This document shows, one piece after another, positions 48,550 to 57,281 of a stretch of DNA of 64,000 bases. Each line of letters starts with the position of its first letter. Position 1 is the stretch's first letter. The notes under the pieces were generated by a model. It had not been told where the DNA came from. It saw only the letters and a program-made list of their open reading frames with translations, and searched no databases. The stretch comes from Bog-113 sp965226755. GTDB lineage: Bacteria; Acidobacteriota; Terriglobia; Bryobacterales; Bryobacteraceae. A program made the position numbers and the translations under genes. The stretch lies in NCBI GenBank assembly GCA_965226755.1, contig CBDDDT010000003.1:1302001-1366000 (forward strand), written 5' to 3'.

Positions 48550-48564
48550 GGTTTTGCTTTGTCC

Positions 48565-48595
48565 AGAGGGTGGCCGGCCAGGACGGCTGCCCTCT
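48565..48595 (+). other. Intergenic RNA hairpin between dnaK and dnaJ
   Basis: AGAGGG at 48565-48570 pairs with CCCTCT at 48590-48595. Two G-U pairs and an inner GCCG/CGGC extend the stem to about 12 pairs with a 7-base loop. It stands 7 bases before the dnaJ ATG, and the only purine-rich sequence that might act as a Shine-Dalgarno site, AGAGGG, is on its 5' side. It could tune the DnaK-to-DnaJ ratio. Confidence 0.5.
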
Positions 48596-48602
48596 TCTCC
48601 CC

Positions 48603-49778
48603 ATGCCATCCACTCCGAAACACGATTACTATCAGACGCTCGGGGTTCCGCGCGAATCCAACCCCGACGACATTCGCAAGTCCTATCGCAAGTTAGCCCG
48701 CAAATATCATCCCGATCTGAATCCGGGCGATAAGGCCGCCGAAAATCACTTCAAGGATGTCCAGGAAGCCTATGACATTCTTAGCGACGAGAAAAAGCGG
48801 CAAATGTACGATCAGGTCGGCTTTTATAGCGAGAACGGAGCGCCGGCGGGATCGCCGCCATCCGGGTCGGCTGGCAGCCGCCAGCAGCCGCCCAACATGG
48901 ATTTCGACGGGTTTGACTTTTCGGAGTTCATGCGTCACAACACCGAGCAACAAACGACGCAGGAGCGTTCCGGCTCGTTCAAGGACATGTTCAGCCAGTT
49001 CTTCCGAAGCGGCGGACAGCCTGAGGAGCAGCCTGAAAAGGGCTCGGACCTCGAGTACGCCGTGAACATCGACTTCTGGCAATCCATCAAGGGAACGCAG
49101 GCGCGGCTGGAAGTCACGCGCCACGAAGTCTGCTCCACCTGTCACGGCACTGGCCAGGCTGGCGGCGGAACCGTGACTTGCCCGCAATGCAGCGGCTCGG
49201 GCCAGGTGACCCAGATGGCCGGAGCCATGAAGTTCAGTTTGACTTGCCCGCGCTGCAAGGGAACCGGGCGCCTTCGAAACGCCTGTCCCACATGCCATGG
49301 AGATGGCCGCATCGCGCACAAAGAGACGGTTGAAGTCCGCATTCCTCCCGGCGCGCAGAGCGGGTCTCGTCTCCGTGTTCCTGGTAAGGGGAACGCCGGG
49401 TCCATGGGCGCGCCCGCGGGCGATCTCTACATCACCACGCGCGTCGAGCCCCATCCGTTTTTCCGCCGCGAAGGCGATAATATCGAGATCAAAGTCCCCA
49501 TTACCGTTACGGAGGCCAGTCTCGGCGCCAAGGTGGAAGTTCCCACCATTGATGGGCGCACGCTGCTGAAAATTCCGCCCGGCACCGCTAACGGGAAAAA
49601 GTTCCGTCTTCGTGAGAAGGGCGTTTCCAACTCCCGCAGCAACGCGCGGGGAGATCAGATCGTCGAAGTCTCCATCCAGGCGCCGAAGGCCCAGGATGAG
49701 CGCACGCGCGAGCTGCTTCGGGAACTGGCGCTGCTGCATCCCGAAGACCCGCGCGCCGAACTTTGGGGAGAGGTCTAA
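48603..49778 (+). CDS. dnaJ: Chaperone protein DnaJ
   Basis: This type I J-protein has 391 residues. The J-domain at about residues 5-70 contains KYHPDLNPGDKAAENHFK, with the HPD that stimulates DnaK. A linker rich in Gly, Ser and Phe follows (MDFDGFDFSEFM), then the zinc finger with four CxxCxGxG-like repeats (CSTCHGTG, CPQCSGSG, CPRCKGTG, CPTCHGDG) and the C-terminal substrate domains. The start is ATG 48603, matching the J-domain opening HDYYQTLGV; a longer upstream frame is out of register with it. A standard DnaK partner, here between dnaK and hspR. Confidence 0.97.
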   Translation: MPSTPKHDYYQTLGVPRESNPDDIRKSYRKLARKYHPDLNPGDKAAENHFKDVQEAYDILSDEKKRQMYDQVGFYSENGAPAGSPPSGSAGSRQQPPNMDFDGFDFSEFMRHNTEQQTTQERSGSFKDMFSQFFRSGGQPEEQPEKGSDLEYAVNIDFWQSIKGTQARLEVTRHEVCSTCHGTGQAGGGTVTCPQCSGSGQVTQMAGAMKFSLTCPRCKGTGRLRNACPTCHGDGRIAHKETVEVRIPPGAQSGSRLRVPGKGNAGSMGAPAGDLYITTRVEPHPFFRREGDNIEIKVPITVTEASLGAKVEVPTIDGRTLLKIPPGTANGKKFRLREKGVSNSRSNARGDQIVEVSIQAPKAQDERTRELLRELALLHPEDPRAELWGEV

Positions 49779-49779
49779 C

Positions 49780-50166
49780 ATGCCGCCGCGGACAAAATCG
49801 AAAGCCGCTTACATGATCTCGTCTGTGGCGGAACAGTACGACATCCATCCGCAAACCCTGCGTCTTTACGAGCGCGAGGGACTGCTGAAGCCCTCCCGCA
49901 GTGACGGGAATACGCGGCTGTATACCGACTCTGACCTGGAACGCCTGGAGGTCATCCTCCATTTGACCCGGGATCTTGGCGTAAATCTGGCCGGCGTGGA
50001 GATCATCCTCAACATGCGGGAAAAAATGCAGCAGATGCAGGATCAGATCGAGAGCTTCGTCGAGACGCTGAACCAGGAACTCGCTCACCGTGTTCCGTCC
50101 CGGGCGCCCGCGGCCGGAGAACGCGTGCGCACGCTGATTCCGGTAGTCGATGCGAAGCGCCGCTAA
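49780..50166 (+). CDS. hspR: MerR-family heat-shock repressor HspR
   Basis: This 128-residue MerR-type regulator reads YMISSVAEQYDIHPQTLRLY EREGLL as its winged helix-turn-helix. It continues with SRSDGNTRLYTDSDLERLEV and the HspR-typical DLGVNLAGVEIILNMREKM, then a short coiled coil. In actinobacteria and Helicobacter, HspR sits with dnaK/dnaJ or cbpA and represses them by binding HAIR elements, with DnaK as co-repressor. Position directly after dnaJ with a 1-base gap, and GGGAGAGG before the ATG, support the same role here. Confidence 0.93.
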   Translation: MPPRTKSKAAYMISSVAEQYDIHPQTLRLYEREGLLKPSRSDGNTRLYTDSDLERLEVILHLTRDLGVNLAGVEIILNMREKMQQMQDQIESFVETLNQELAHRVPSRAPAAGERVRTLIPVVDAKRR

Positions 50167-50175
50167 ACTCTAAGT

Positions 50176-50961
50176 ATGCGAATTGTCGGATCACTAACCC
50201 TGGTCTGCGTCCTGGCAGGCGCATCGGCCAATGCTGCGGTTGCCCAGACGCCGGCGGAGCGGGACGTGCGGGCCCGAGCCGAAGCTTTCTATAGTCTTTT
50301 GTTGGCCCAGAAATATCGGCAGGCCGAACCGTTTGTGTCCGCCGACGATCGTGATACTTACTACGCGATGGAGAAGCCGCAGATAATGGACTTCCACATT
50401 ACGAAATTCACCCTGGGGAAGACCGGTGCGACGGCGGAACTGGAAATGTCCAGCACAACGCGGATTCGCCGTCCCATGATCGGCGAGATCGAGATTCCAC
50501 TTTCCTATCTGAGTCACTGGAAATTTGAGAACGGAAACTGGTTCTGGTATATCCCTACCGACGAAGTGCGGCAGACGCCGTTTGGCCCGATGCACTTCAT
50601 TAAGAACTCGGCGGCTGACTCCATCGATGAATCCAAGCTCAAGCGGCTGATCGCGAGCGGGCCTACGACGGACGCCCTGCGGTCGGGGGTCAAGAGCGAT
50701 GCGCAATCAATTTCCGTCGGCCCCAATCGAGGAAACGGCGCCGTCGTTCACCTGCAGAACACGTTGCCCGGACCGGTGACGCTCAGCCTTTCCCAGGCAA
50801 AAGACGAGGATATCGAGGCCGTGCTTTCGGCGACTCGCCTTTCGGCGGGAGATAAGGCGACGCTGACCGTAACGCGGTTGAGCACCAAGCACTATCCCGC
50901 TAAACACGTGCTGATCACCGTCGCGCCCACCCAGCAGGTATTGGACATCGTAGTGAGGTGA
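50176..50961 (+). CDS. Secreted protein of unknown function
   Basis: This 261-residue protein has a signal peptide (MRIVGSLTLVCVLAGASANA). The early mature part (ERDVRARAEAFYSLLLAQKYRQAEPFV) is helical and is followed by a beta-rich region with LSHWKFENGNWFWYIPTDEV, which resembles an NTF2/SnoaL-like cone, a common fold in acidobacterial lipoproteins. The C-terminal half (VHLQNTLPGPVTLSLS and LTVTRLSTKHYPAKHVL) looks like an Ig or fibronectin-type domain. No family is assigned. It follows hspR after 9 bases and may be part of the heat-shock operon. Confidence 0.7.
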   Translation: MRIVGSLTLVCVLAGASANAAVAQTPAERDVRARAEAFYSLLLAQKYRQAEPFVSADDRDTYYAMEKPQIMDFHITKFTLGKTGATAELEMSSTTRIRRPMIGEIEIPLSYLSHWKFENGNWFWYIPTDEVRQTPFGPMHFIKNSAADSIDESKLKRLIASGPTTDALRSGVKSDAQSISVGPNRGNGAVVHLQNTLPGPVTLSLSQAKDEDIEAVLSATRLSAGDKATLTVTRLSTKHYPAKHVLITVAPTQQVLDIVVR

Positions 50962-50980
50962 GCGTAGGAACTCACCTCGC
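50953..50980. terminator. Hairpin between convergent genes, candidate bidirectional terminator
   Basis: GAGGTGAG at 50955-50962 and its perfect complement CTCACCTC at 50971-50978 enclose an 8-base loop; the flanks add a G-U and a G-C pair. It covers the stop codon of the secreted protein gene and lies before the end of the converging Ig-like gene. No U-run is present. Confidence 0.4.
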
Positions 50981-50998
50981 GGCGTGTTGGCGTCGACC

Positions 50999-53257
50999 TT
51001 ATGGGCCGACCGAGAGCGTCACGCCTTCAGCAGAATTGTCGAACCCGCCTATCGTCACAACCAGCGGAACCGTCGGACCGGGGGTGATCCCAGTGGGAAT
51101 GACTACGTTGATCTCGAGTACGCCCGCGACCAGCCCCGGCCCGGCGCCCGCGTAGAGCACCGTTGCGGGAAGGCCGCCTATCGTGACGGAGACATTCGCC
51201 ACATTGGCCGTCGAGGCCGCTGTCACAATCTGCCCATCCGTTAGGGGTGGCGTGAAGGGTCCGCTGCCGGTGGCGTAAATCTGAACATAGTCACCCTGAG
51301 CGGCCGGATTATTGGGACCGTTTACCGAGTAATTGGAATTGAGAATAGCTCCCTGAGTAGCGCCATTCGCCACGTTGAGAAATACCCCCGGCGCCGCGAC
51401 TTGGCCAGTCGCGGTGAACGGCGCCGTTGTAACCCCGTTGTAAGTGAGCGTCACCAGCGATGTGTCCCCCGGAATCACTTCGAACGGGACGACCACGTTC
51501 ACCTGATCTGAGCTCGCGTAGAGAACGACGGCCGGCGTTTGACCGAACGACACCGAAACTCCGGCCAGGGAAGTAGCCACGCCGCCGCTCGCGTCCAGTG
51601 TGAAGTTTACGCCTGTGGCCGGTCCCAGACCCACCCCGTAGATACTCACCAGTTCGCCCGGCGCGAGCCCGCCCACGGCGGAACTCGCCGCATTGACTAC
51701 GGCTCCAATCCCCGCCAAGCCGATCGAAATGCTCGCCGTCGCGCGCTCGTTCGCGGCGTCAGTTACGGTTACCGCAATCGGAAAGGTTCCCGGCGCTCCG
51801 GTTGGAGTGCCGGACAGAACACCCGACGTAGAGAGAGTCAGACCCGGCGGCAGCGCCGTCGATGAGAACGTATAAGGCGGAACGCCCCCGGTGGCCTGGA
51901 GGGTGAACGCATAGGGAATCCCAAGCTCCGAGGTCGGGATGGTCGGCGTCACGAATGCGAACGGCGCCTCGACGGCGATCGAATAGCTGATCTGGACCGG
52001 GTTGCTTAGAGTATCTATGCCGGCAATGGAGAAGTTAAAGACACCCGCCGCCGTGGGAACGCCCGAGAAAATGTAAGAGTCCCCCACCGCATCCCCCGGC
52101 GCGCCCGTGATTCCAGGGGGCAAAGTGCCGCTCGTTCCTAACTTGTAAGGCGGAACGCCGCCCGTGATGGAGACCGTGGTGGAATAGGCATCGCCTTGTA
52201 CTGCCACGGGAAGAGCAGCAGGCGCGATCGTCAAGGGTCCGCCGGAAACAGCGATAGACAGACCTAAAGCGCTGGAGTTCGCTATGTTGCCCTGACTATC
52301 CTTTACCTGAACCTCGAAGGGATAGAGTCCGGGAGTAGTCGGAGTTCCGGTAAATTGGCCGCTGGTGGCGACAAGCGTCACACCATTAGGGAGACTCCCG
52401 CCCGTGGCAATCAGAGAGAACGTAAAGGGTGGTGTGCCGTTTGTAACCGTAACGCTGGCGTTGATAGCCGACCCCGCGTTCACGACCAGCCGTTCGGGAC
52501 CTGCTGAAATAGTCGGGGGCAGCGGCGAGATGCTGTAGGAGAAAGGACCGAAGCTGTAACCATCGCCAATGACGACGCGGAAACTGAAATTACCGTTATA
52601 CTCCCCATTCAGACCGACATTCGCGGAATGAAACACGGGAATGCACGTAGCATTTCCGTTCGAGTCAGTCAAAACCTGAGGCACGTCCACGCCGTTCACG
52701 CTGCATTGAATACTTTGCAGCACCGTTCCAGCCGGAGGGTTCGAAGTCGTTACCGGAACGAGGCTCAGCGAAACATTCGCAATCCCCGCTCCGCCGAAGA
52801 CATTGATCGCGATGGGCGGTCCTGGAGTGTTTACAGCCGCGATATAAGCAGGATAGGCTGGCCGCTGGGTAAGAGTCAGGGTAGTGGGCGGGATCGCCGC
52901 CGCGGTTTCGTAGAACTGCACGGTGTTCGCGCCCGCGGACGCGGCTTCTAGCGTAAATGTCAGATAGTCACCGGTAATTGTTTCCGGAACAAATACCGCG
53001 GATGCCATCCCGCTCGCGTTGGTGATGATGGTGTTGCTCGAAAGACCAGTGTTAAAAATATTGGCCGCGTTCGTGAACGTGATAGCCGCGTTCGCCACCG
53101 GCGTTGCGCCGCTGAGAAGTTGGAACACAATGGGTTGGCTGCCTATGCCATCACCCGTCGGGACTAACTGATCGTTCCCTGACACAAGGGTCAAGGTCGT
53201 CTGTGCGCTCGCGAGCGCACTAAAGAGAAAGGCACACGTTGCCAGCTTATGAATCAT
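50999..53257 (-). CDS. Large secreted Ig-like protein with TIGR03437 C-terminal domain
   Basis: This 752-residue protein has a signal peptide (KLATCAFLFSALASA). A Big-1-like Ig domain (LTLVSGNDQLVPTGDG..., to about 120) is followed by three He_PIG-type Ig repeats, each with the G-x-P-P-Y or G-x-P-P-F motif and L-P-x-G-[VL] (SLPNGVTLV, TLPPGITGA, ALPPGLTLS). The last 215 residues form the TIGR03437 domain: APGELVSIYGVGLGP, VNVVVPFEVIPGD and a terminal VVIPTGITPGPTVPLVVTIGG. This domain was described from Candidatus Solibacter and is a surface-protein tail. Function unknown; adhesion or extracellular assembly is likely. Confidence 0.9.
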   Translation of the reverse strand: MIHKLATCAFLFSALASAQTTLTLVSGNDQLVPTGDGIGSQPIVFQLLSGATPVANAAITFTNAANIFNTGLSSNTIITNASGMASAVFVPETITGDYLTFTLEAASAGANTVQFYETAAAIPPTTLTLTQRPAYPAYIAAVNTPGPPIAINVFGGAGIANVSLSLVPVTTSNPPAGTVLQSIQCSVNGVDVPQVLTDSNGNATCIPVFHSANVGLNGEYNGNFSFRVVIGDGYSFGPFSYSISPLPPTISAGPERLVVNAGSAINASVTVTNGTPPFTFSLIATGGSLPNGVTLVATSGQFTGTPTTPGLYPFEVQVKDSQGNIANSSALGLSIAVSGGPLTIAPAALPVAVQGDAYSTTVSITGGVPPYKLGTSGTLPPGITGAPGDAVGDSYIFSGVPTAAGVFNFSIAGIDTLSNPVQISYSIAVEAPFAFVTPTIPTSELGIPYAFTLQATGGVPPYTFSSTALPPGLTLSTSGVLSGTPTGAPGTFPIAVTVTDAANERATASISIGLAGIGAVVNAASSAVGGLAPGELVSIYGVGLGPATGVNFTLDASGGVATSLAGVSVSFGQTPAVVLYASSDQVNVVVPFEVIPGDTSLVTLTYNGVTTAPFTATGQVAAPGVFLNVANGATQGAILNSNYSVNGPNNPAAQGDYVQIYATGSGPFTPPLTDGQIVTAASTANVANVSVTIGGLPATVLYAGAGPGLVAGVLEINVVIPTGITPGPTVPLVVTIGGFDNSAEGVTLSVGP

Positions 53258-53378
53258 GGGAAGAATGCGAATGAAGGGATTTCGATAGTATATCTTAAAA
53301 TACCTGGAAATACGGAGAAAGTACTAACGGTCGATTGCGGGGCGGGGGGCGAAAAAACAGGGCTAACCGGGACGGAGC

Positions 53379-53413
53379 AAAAAAAAAGGGGGAACCGCTT
53401 GAGCAGTTCCCCC
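53379..53413 (-). terminator. Rho-independent terminator after the 529-residue secreted protein gene
   Basis: On the minus strand, GGGGGAAC pairs with GTTCCCCC (53406-53413 and 53388-53395) around a 10-base loop, and nine U residues follow directly (53379-53387). This is a textbook intrinsic terminator about 20 bases after the stop codon at 53432. Confidence 0.92.
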
Positions 53414-53431
53414 CGATCAAAGTGTTGCTGT

Positions 53432-55021
53432 TTAGTGGCCGAGGGTCTCGGGCTCACCCGTGCTGAGGACCGGGGTCGAAACCGCCGTGCCGTCTGAAGT
53501 GTAGACGCGCGACGTTCCGATCACGTTCGCCGTATAACCTTCTGAGAGTGCGCCGTTCCCAATTCCGCTGAAGCCGTTGGAAAGGAACACATAACCGTGT
53601 GCATATTGGAAGTCGCAGACTGCGATCACATAGCCCTGGAAGTTCGGGGCGATCGACGAGATCGTAGCATGGCCTTCTCCCGCTGCCGGGATCGTCACGA
53701 CGGGCGCCGTTGCGGGCGGGTTAGCACCGTACATGCTCAGGGTGCAGGTTCCGCTCTGGGGAGCAGTGCCGAAAGGATCCGTGCTGGTCGACGCGATCGA
53801 GAAGCCGGTATCAAAACCAGCCTGGTTGGTCACGTAGGGGAACAGCAGGGTCGTCTGGCATGCCGTGAAAGTGATCGGCAGGTTGCCGTTGGTCGTGGTG
53901 AGAGCGATGAAGTTCGGGACGTCGGTCGGAATCACGCTGTTCCGCGGAGCAAGAACCACGGAGACAGTCGGCGTACCGGAGCTCGTCGTCACGGTTCCAA
54001 CGGGGTAAACCGGCATGTTGAACGTTTCCTGCACGCTCGGGTTCGACACCGTCACGTTGTAGAAGAACGTTGCGCCGGAAGCGGCCGCGCCGTATGTGTA
54101 GGTCGTCGGGAGACCGGCAACCACAATTCCGACGGTCGGCGTCAAACTACCCTCGGCGTTGACCAACACGGCCACACCGCCAGCAGTGCTGGTGATCGTG
54201 GTCGGAACGTAGAAGGTCACTCCGGAAGGAATAGCGCCAAAAGTAACCGCGAACTGCGTACCGGTGGTGGCCTGCAAAGCGCCGGGAACCGTGCCGGTTT
54301 CAGAATCCTGCAAGGTGCCCGGAGCGCCGCCAACAGCCTGCGTGGGTCCCTGCGGTTTGAATGCGGTAGCGAAGTTCTCCGGAATTCCAACCGTGAACGA
54401 CGCGCCCGTCGCGGTCGCCGCGCCCGTGCAGGAGTTCAGGTTGATCGCGGCGCCGAGGGTGATCGGAGCCAGACCGGGGAGAACGATACCAACGAAGAAT
54501 CCGTTGTTGACCTGCTGGATCGGAATGACGGCGTTGCTGACCGAAATGACCGCCAGCACCTGGCCGAATCCACCAGTGTTCACGGGGACATAGCTCGGGG
54601 TCGCGTTCACACGAAGACCGCTAAAGCTGATCGTCGGGCTTGCCGAAGGAATCTGCACGCCGGTGAACTGAAGCACGTTATTGAATTGACCGCCGTTGGT
54701 GGAGATCGGCACACCGAAATAGCTCGTCACGGTGGGCGGGTTGGTGGTCGGGTCTGTAACCGTCACAACGCCTTCGTTCGGCCGGTCGGTGATCGGCACG
54801 GTGGCGTTATTGATTGAGACGTCAAAGTTGGCAGGGACGCCAGGAACGATGTTCGAGCACACTAGAACGATAGAACCGGTCAGCTCCTCTACGCCTTCGG
54901 AGCGAAGCTCAGGAACCGCACCAGTTGTCGCTGTGCAGCTCGGTGCTTGCGCGCTGGCCGTACCAACGCCTACTGCGAGGGCCATGGCTGCGAGCAAGAA
55001 ACTCTTTCGAAAATCTACCAT
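53432..55021 (-). CDS. Large secreted protein of unknown function
   Basis: This 529-residue protein has a signal peptide (RKSFLLAAMALAVGVGTASA). The mature part is rich in Thr, Val, Gly and Pro with low charge and short beta-like repeats, for example NVTVSNPSVQETFNMPVY and VTTSSGTPTVSVVLAPRN. Scattered cysteines (PSCTAT, LVCSN, NSCTG, TACQT, SGTCTL, AVCDF) could form disulfides. No family is recognised. AAGGAG stands 7 bases before the ATG, a -35/-10 pair is far upstream at 55342-55371 and a strong terminator follows, so the gene is probably well expressed on its own. Confidence 0.75.
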   Translation of the reverse strand: MVDFRKSFLLAAMALAVGVGTASAQAPSCTATTGAVPELRSEGVEELTGSIVLVCSNIVPGVPANFDVSINNATVPITDRPNEGVVTVTDPTTNPPTVTSYFGVPISTNGGQFNNVLQFTGVQIPSASPTISFSGLRVNATPSYVPVNTGGFGQVLAVISVSNAVIPIQQVNNGFFVGIVLPGLAPITLGAAINLNSCTGAATATGASFTVGIPENFATAFKPQGPTQAVGGAPGTLQDSETGTVPGALQATTGTQFAVTFGAIPSGVTFYVPTTITSTAGGVAVLVNAEGSLTPTVGIVVAGLPTTYTYGAAASGATFFYNVTVSNPSVQETFNMPVYPVGTVTTSSGTPTVSVVLAPRNSVIPTDVPNFIALTTTNGNLPITFTACQTTLLFPYVTNQAGFDTGFSIASTSTDPFGTAPQSGTCTLSMYGANPPATAPVVTIPAAGEGHATISSIAPNFQGYVIAVCDFQYAHGYVFLSNGFSGIGNGALSEGYTANVIGTSRVYTSDGTAVSTPVLSTGEPETLGH

Positions 55022-55691
55022 TTATTTCTCCTTGAAATATTGAAACGTTGAACCGGTCGAAGCTTCTTCTCGAACCTCAGCCTCAGCTACCACTGCAAAT
55101 TTCGCTTGTACAACTTTAACTCCCGGTCCCCTCACGGAAGAAGAGGGTGCGGCGTCGGATAGCCGCAAGTGGCCAAATCCGGCGGTGTACAAAATCGACT
55201 GCTGATCTTCCCCGGCTACACTGCATTGGGGCTAAACTTTCCAAATTGCCGAACTTTCCCGCATTCTCAGCCATCCACCGGTCGCTGCTGAGCTAAAACA
55301 CAACTCCCGCGCCTCCAGCGAAACCTAGAGCGGCAAAATCATTGATACCCCATAGCTCGCACGGGTGTCAAGGCCTTTCTCGACCGGAGTTGCTCGGAAA
55401 GCCACCGTTCCGGCCCCCGGTAAAATTCAGGAAACACAGGGAATGGACGAATTCATAGGTTAAAACGCTAAATTCAGAGCTTCGTATGTACTGTGCGAAA
55501 GCAAGATGAAAATTCATCCATTTCTTTGTAGGGTTGTTCGCCGGCTTGTTCGCCGACGCTCTTAACCCGCGTCTTGCCGTAACTCCCCTCTAGTCTCGCA
55601 GAAAACGGCGAAACCTCTTCGTATGCCGCAGTGTCCAAGGGAAGTAGCTTCTTCTCCGTTATACTTGTGAATAAGGACGGTTCCCCCGAGA
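55022..55691. other. Gene-free region between two divergent genes
   Basis: These 670 bases hold no convincing gene. The minus strand has a candidate promoter at 55342-55371 and would give a 5' leader of roughly 300 bases. The plus side has TATACT at 55660-55665 as a possible -10 for the S41 protease gene, with no good -35. A tandem pair of 12-base units (TTGTTCGCCGGC and TTGTTCGCCGAC) stands at 55534-55557. A short inverted pairing (CGGAT/ATCCG, near 55156-55181) lies in the leader. Confidence 0.6.
55342..55371 (-). promoter_or_regulatory. Candidate promoter of the 529-residue secreted protein gene
   Basis: On the minus strand, TTGACA (plus 55366-55371) is a full -35 match and TATCAA (plus 55342-55347) matches four of six -10 positions with an 18-base spacer. 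The start would be near 55335, giving about 310 bases of leader before the ATG at 55021. Confidence 0.45.
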
Positions 55692-57278
55692 ATGGCCCAT
55701 AGACGGCGCTCGCTTCTTTTCATCCCCCTCTTCATTCTGCTGTTCTCGGCCGCTGGCGGTCGATTCGGCTCTCGCCTGATGACGGCGTCCGCGGCTTCGT
55801 CGGAAGACGACGTGAAATCCAGCGTTCGCAACTTCACCAAAGTTTATGGCCTGGTCGAAGAGAACTTCGCGGATCCCGTTTCTCCCGATCGCGGGATTTA
55901 CAAAGGCGCTATCCCTGGGATGCTTCGCACCCTGGATCCTCACTCCAACTTCTTTGATCCTCACGACATGGCGAACATGCGGGACGATCAACGCGGTCAT
56001 TATTACGGGATCGGAATGGAAGTGGGGGGTCGTAACGGTAAGACCGTCGTAATCAAACCTTTTTCCGGAGCTCCGGCATATAAAGCCGGGTTGCGCCCGG
56101 GCGATACCATCAGCGCCGTGGATGGGAAGGCGACGGACAATCTCACCATCAGCGAAGTCGCCGACATGCTGAAAGGCCCCCGGGGCACGACCGTCCACGT
56201 CAGCGTGATTCGTGAGGGCGCGGCGAAGCCGATCCAGTTCGAGGTCGTCCGCGACGACATTACCCGCGCGAGCGTCGATCAGGCCTTTTGGGTCAAACCC
56301 GGCTATGCGTACGTTCATATTCAGCAGTTCATGGAGACGACCGGCCATGAACTGGACGAGGCGCTAAAGAAGTTCGGGGATGACAACATCAAGGGCCTTG
56401 TACTTGACCTGCGTGGGAATCCAGGCGGCCTTCTCAACGAAGCGGTTTCCGTCGCCGACAAGTTCTTGAACAAGGGAGACGTCATTGTTTCTCACCACGG
56501 GCGTTCGTCTCCGGAGCGCGTCTATCGCGCCCAGAACGGAAACCACGGCCATCTTTACCCCATCGTGGTCCTCGTAAATCGGAATTCGGCTTCCGCCTCG
56601 GAGATCGTTTCGGGCGCGCTGCAGGATCATGACCGCGGCTGGATTGTCGGCGACAACACCTTCGGCAAGGGACTTGTCCAGACCGTTTTCCCGCTAGGAG
56701 AAAACACCGGTCTCGCATTGACCACGGCCAAATACTACACGCCGAGCGGCCGCCTGATTCAACGCGACTATTCCAAGACTTCTTTTCTCGATTACTACTA
56801 CAAGACCAACACCGAAGCTCGCAACACCGCGGACGTGAAGATGACCGATAGCGGCAGAACGGTGTATGGCGGCGGCGGCATTTCTCCGGACGAAAAGATT
56901 GCGCCCGAGAAGTTCGACACGCTCGAGTCTTATCTTTGGGCACAGGGCATTCTGAATTTCACGCGCCGTTACTTCGCCGACCATTCCACGAAACTGGAGG
57001 AAGGGTGGCAGCCGGACCAGACCACGATGAACAACCTTCACGACTGGCTGCTCAAGCAGGATCTGAAATTCACTGAGGCGGATTTCACCAAAGATTACGA
57101 CTGGATCAAGCGCAACCTGGGAGCTGAAATGATGCTCACCGCTTTCGGAGCCGACGTGAGTGATCGCTATCGCGTCGCGACTGACCCGGCCGTGGGCAAG
57201 GCGCTCGACGCCATGCCCAAAGCGCAGGCTTTGCTGGACGGCGCCAGGAAAATCATCGTCCAGAGAATGGCGCACTAG
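55692..57278 (+). CDS. S41-family C-terminal processing peptidase (CtpA-like)
   Basis: This 528-residue periplasmic serine protease has an N-terminal signal or anchor segment (LLFIPLFILLFSAAGGRF). A PDZ domain is at about 105-190 (GIGMEVGGRNGKTVVIKPFS with the carboxylate-binding loop), followed by the S41 catalytic core. The nucleophile is one of the serines in NRNSASASEI at 296-305 (the homologous position is Ser301) and the general base is Lys329 in NTFGKGLVQTV. It cleaves the C-terminal tails of exported proteins. The extended C-terminus of about 200 residues after the core is typical of many acidobacterial members. guaA follows after 3 bases. Confidence 0.95.
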   Translation: MAHRRRSLLFIPLFILLFSAAGGRFGSRLMTASAASSEDDVKSSVRNFTKVYGLVEENFADPVSPDRGIYKGAIPGMLRTLDPHSNFFDPHDMANMRDDQRGHYYGIGMEVGGRNGKTVVIKPFSGAPAYKAGLRPGDTISAVDGKATDNLTISEVADMLKGPRGTTVHVSVIREGAAKPIQFEVVRDDITRASVDQAFWVKPGYAYVHIQQFMETTGHELDEALKKFGDDNIKGLVLDLRGNPGGLLNEAVSVADKFLNKGDVIVSHHGRSSPERVYRAQNGNHGHLYPIVVLVNRNSASASEIVSGALQDHDRGWIVGDNTFGKGLVQTVFPLGENTGLALTTAKYYTPSGRLIQRDYSKTSFLDYYYKTNTEARNTADVKMTDSGRTVYGGGGISPDEKIAPEKFDTLESYLWAQGILNFTRRYFADHSTKLEEGWQPDQTTMNNLHDWLLKQDLKFTEADFTKDYDWIKRNLGAEMMLTAFGADVSDRYRVATDPAVGKALDAMPKAQALLDGARKIIVQRMAH

Positions 57279-57281
57279 AAT

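Noticed and set aside
53597..54817. 406-codon frame opposite the 529-residue secreted protein
   Set aside because: Composition is Arg-, Gly- and His-heavy and low in complexity; the opposite frame has a signal peptide, ribosome binding site and terminator.
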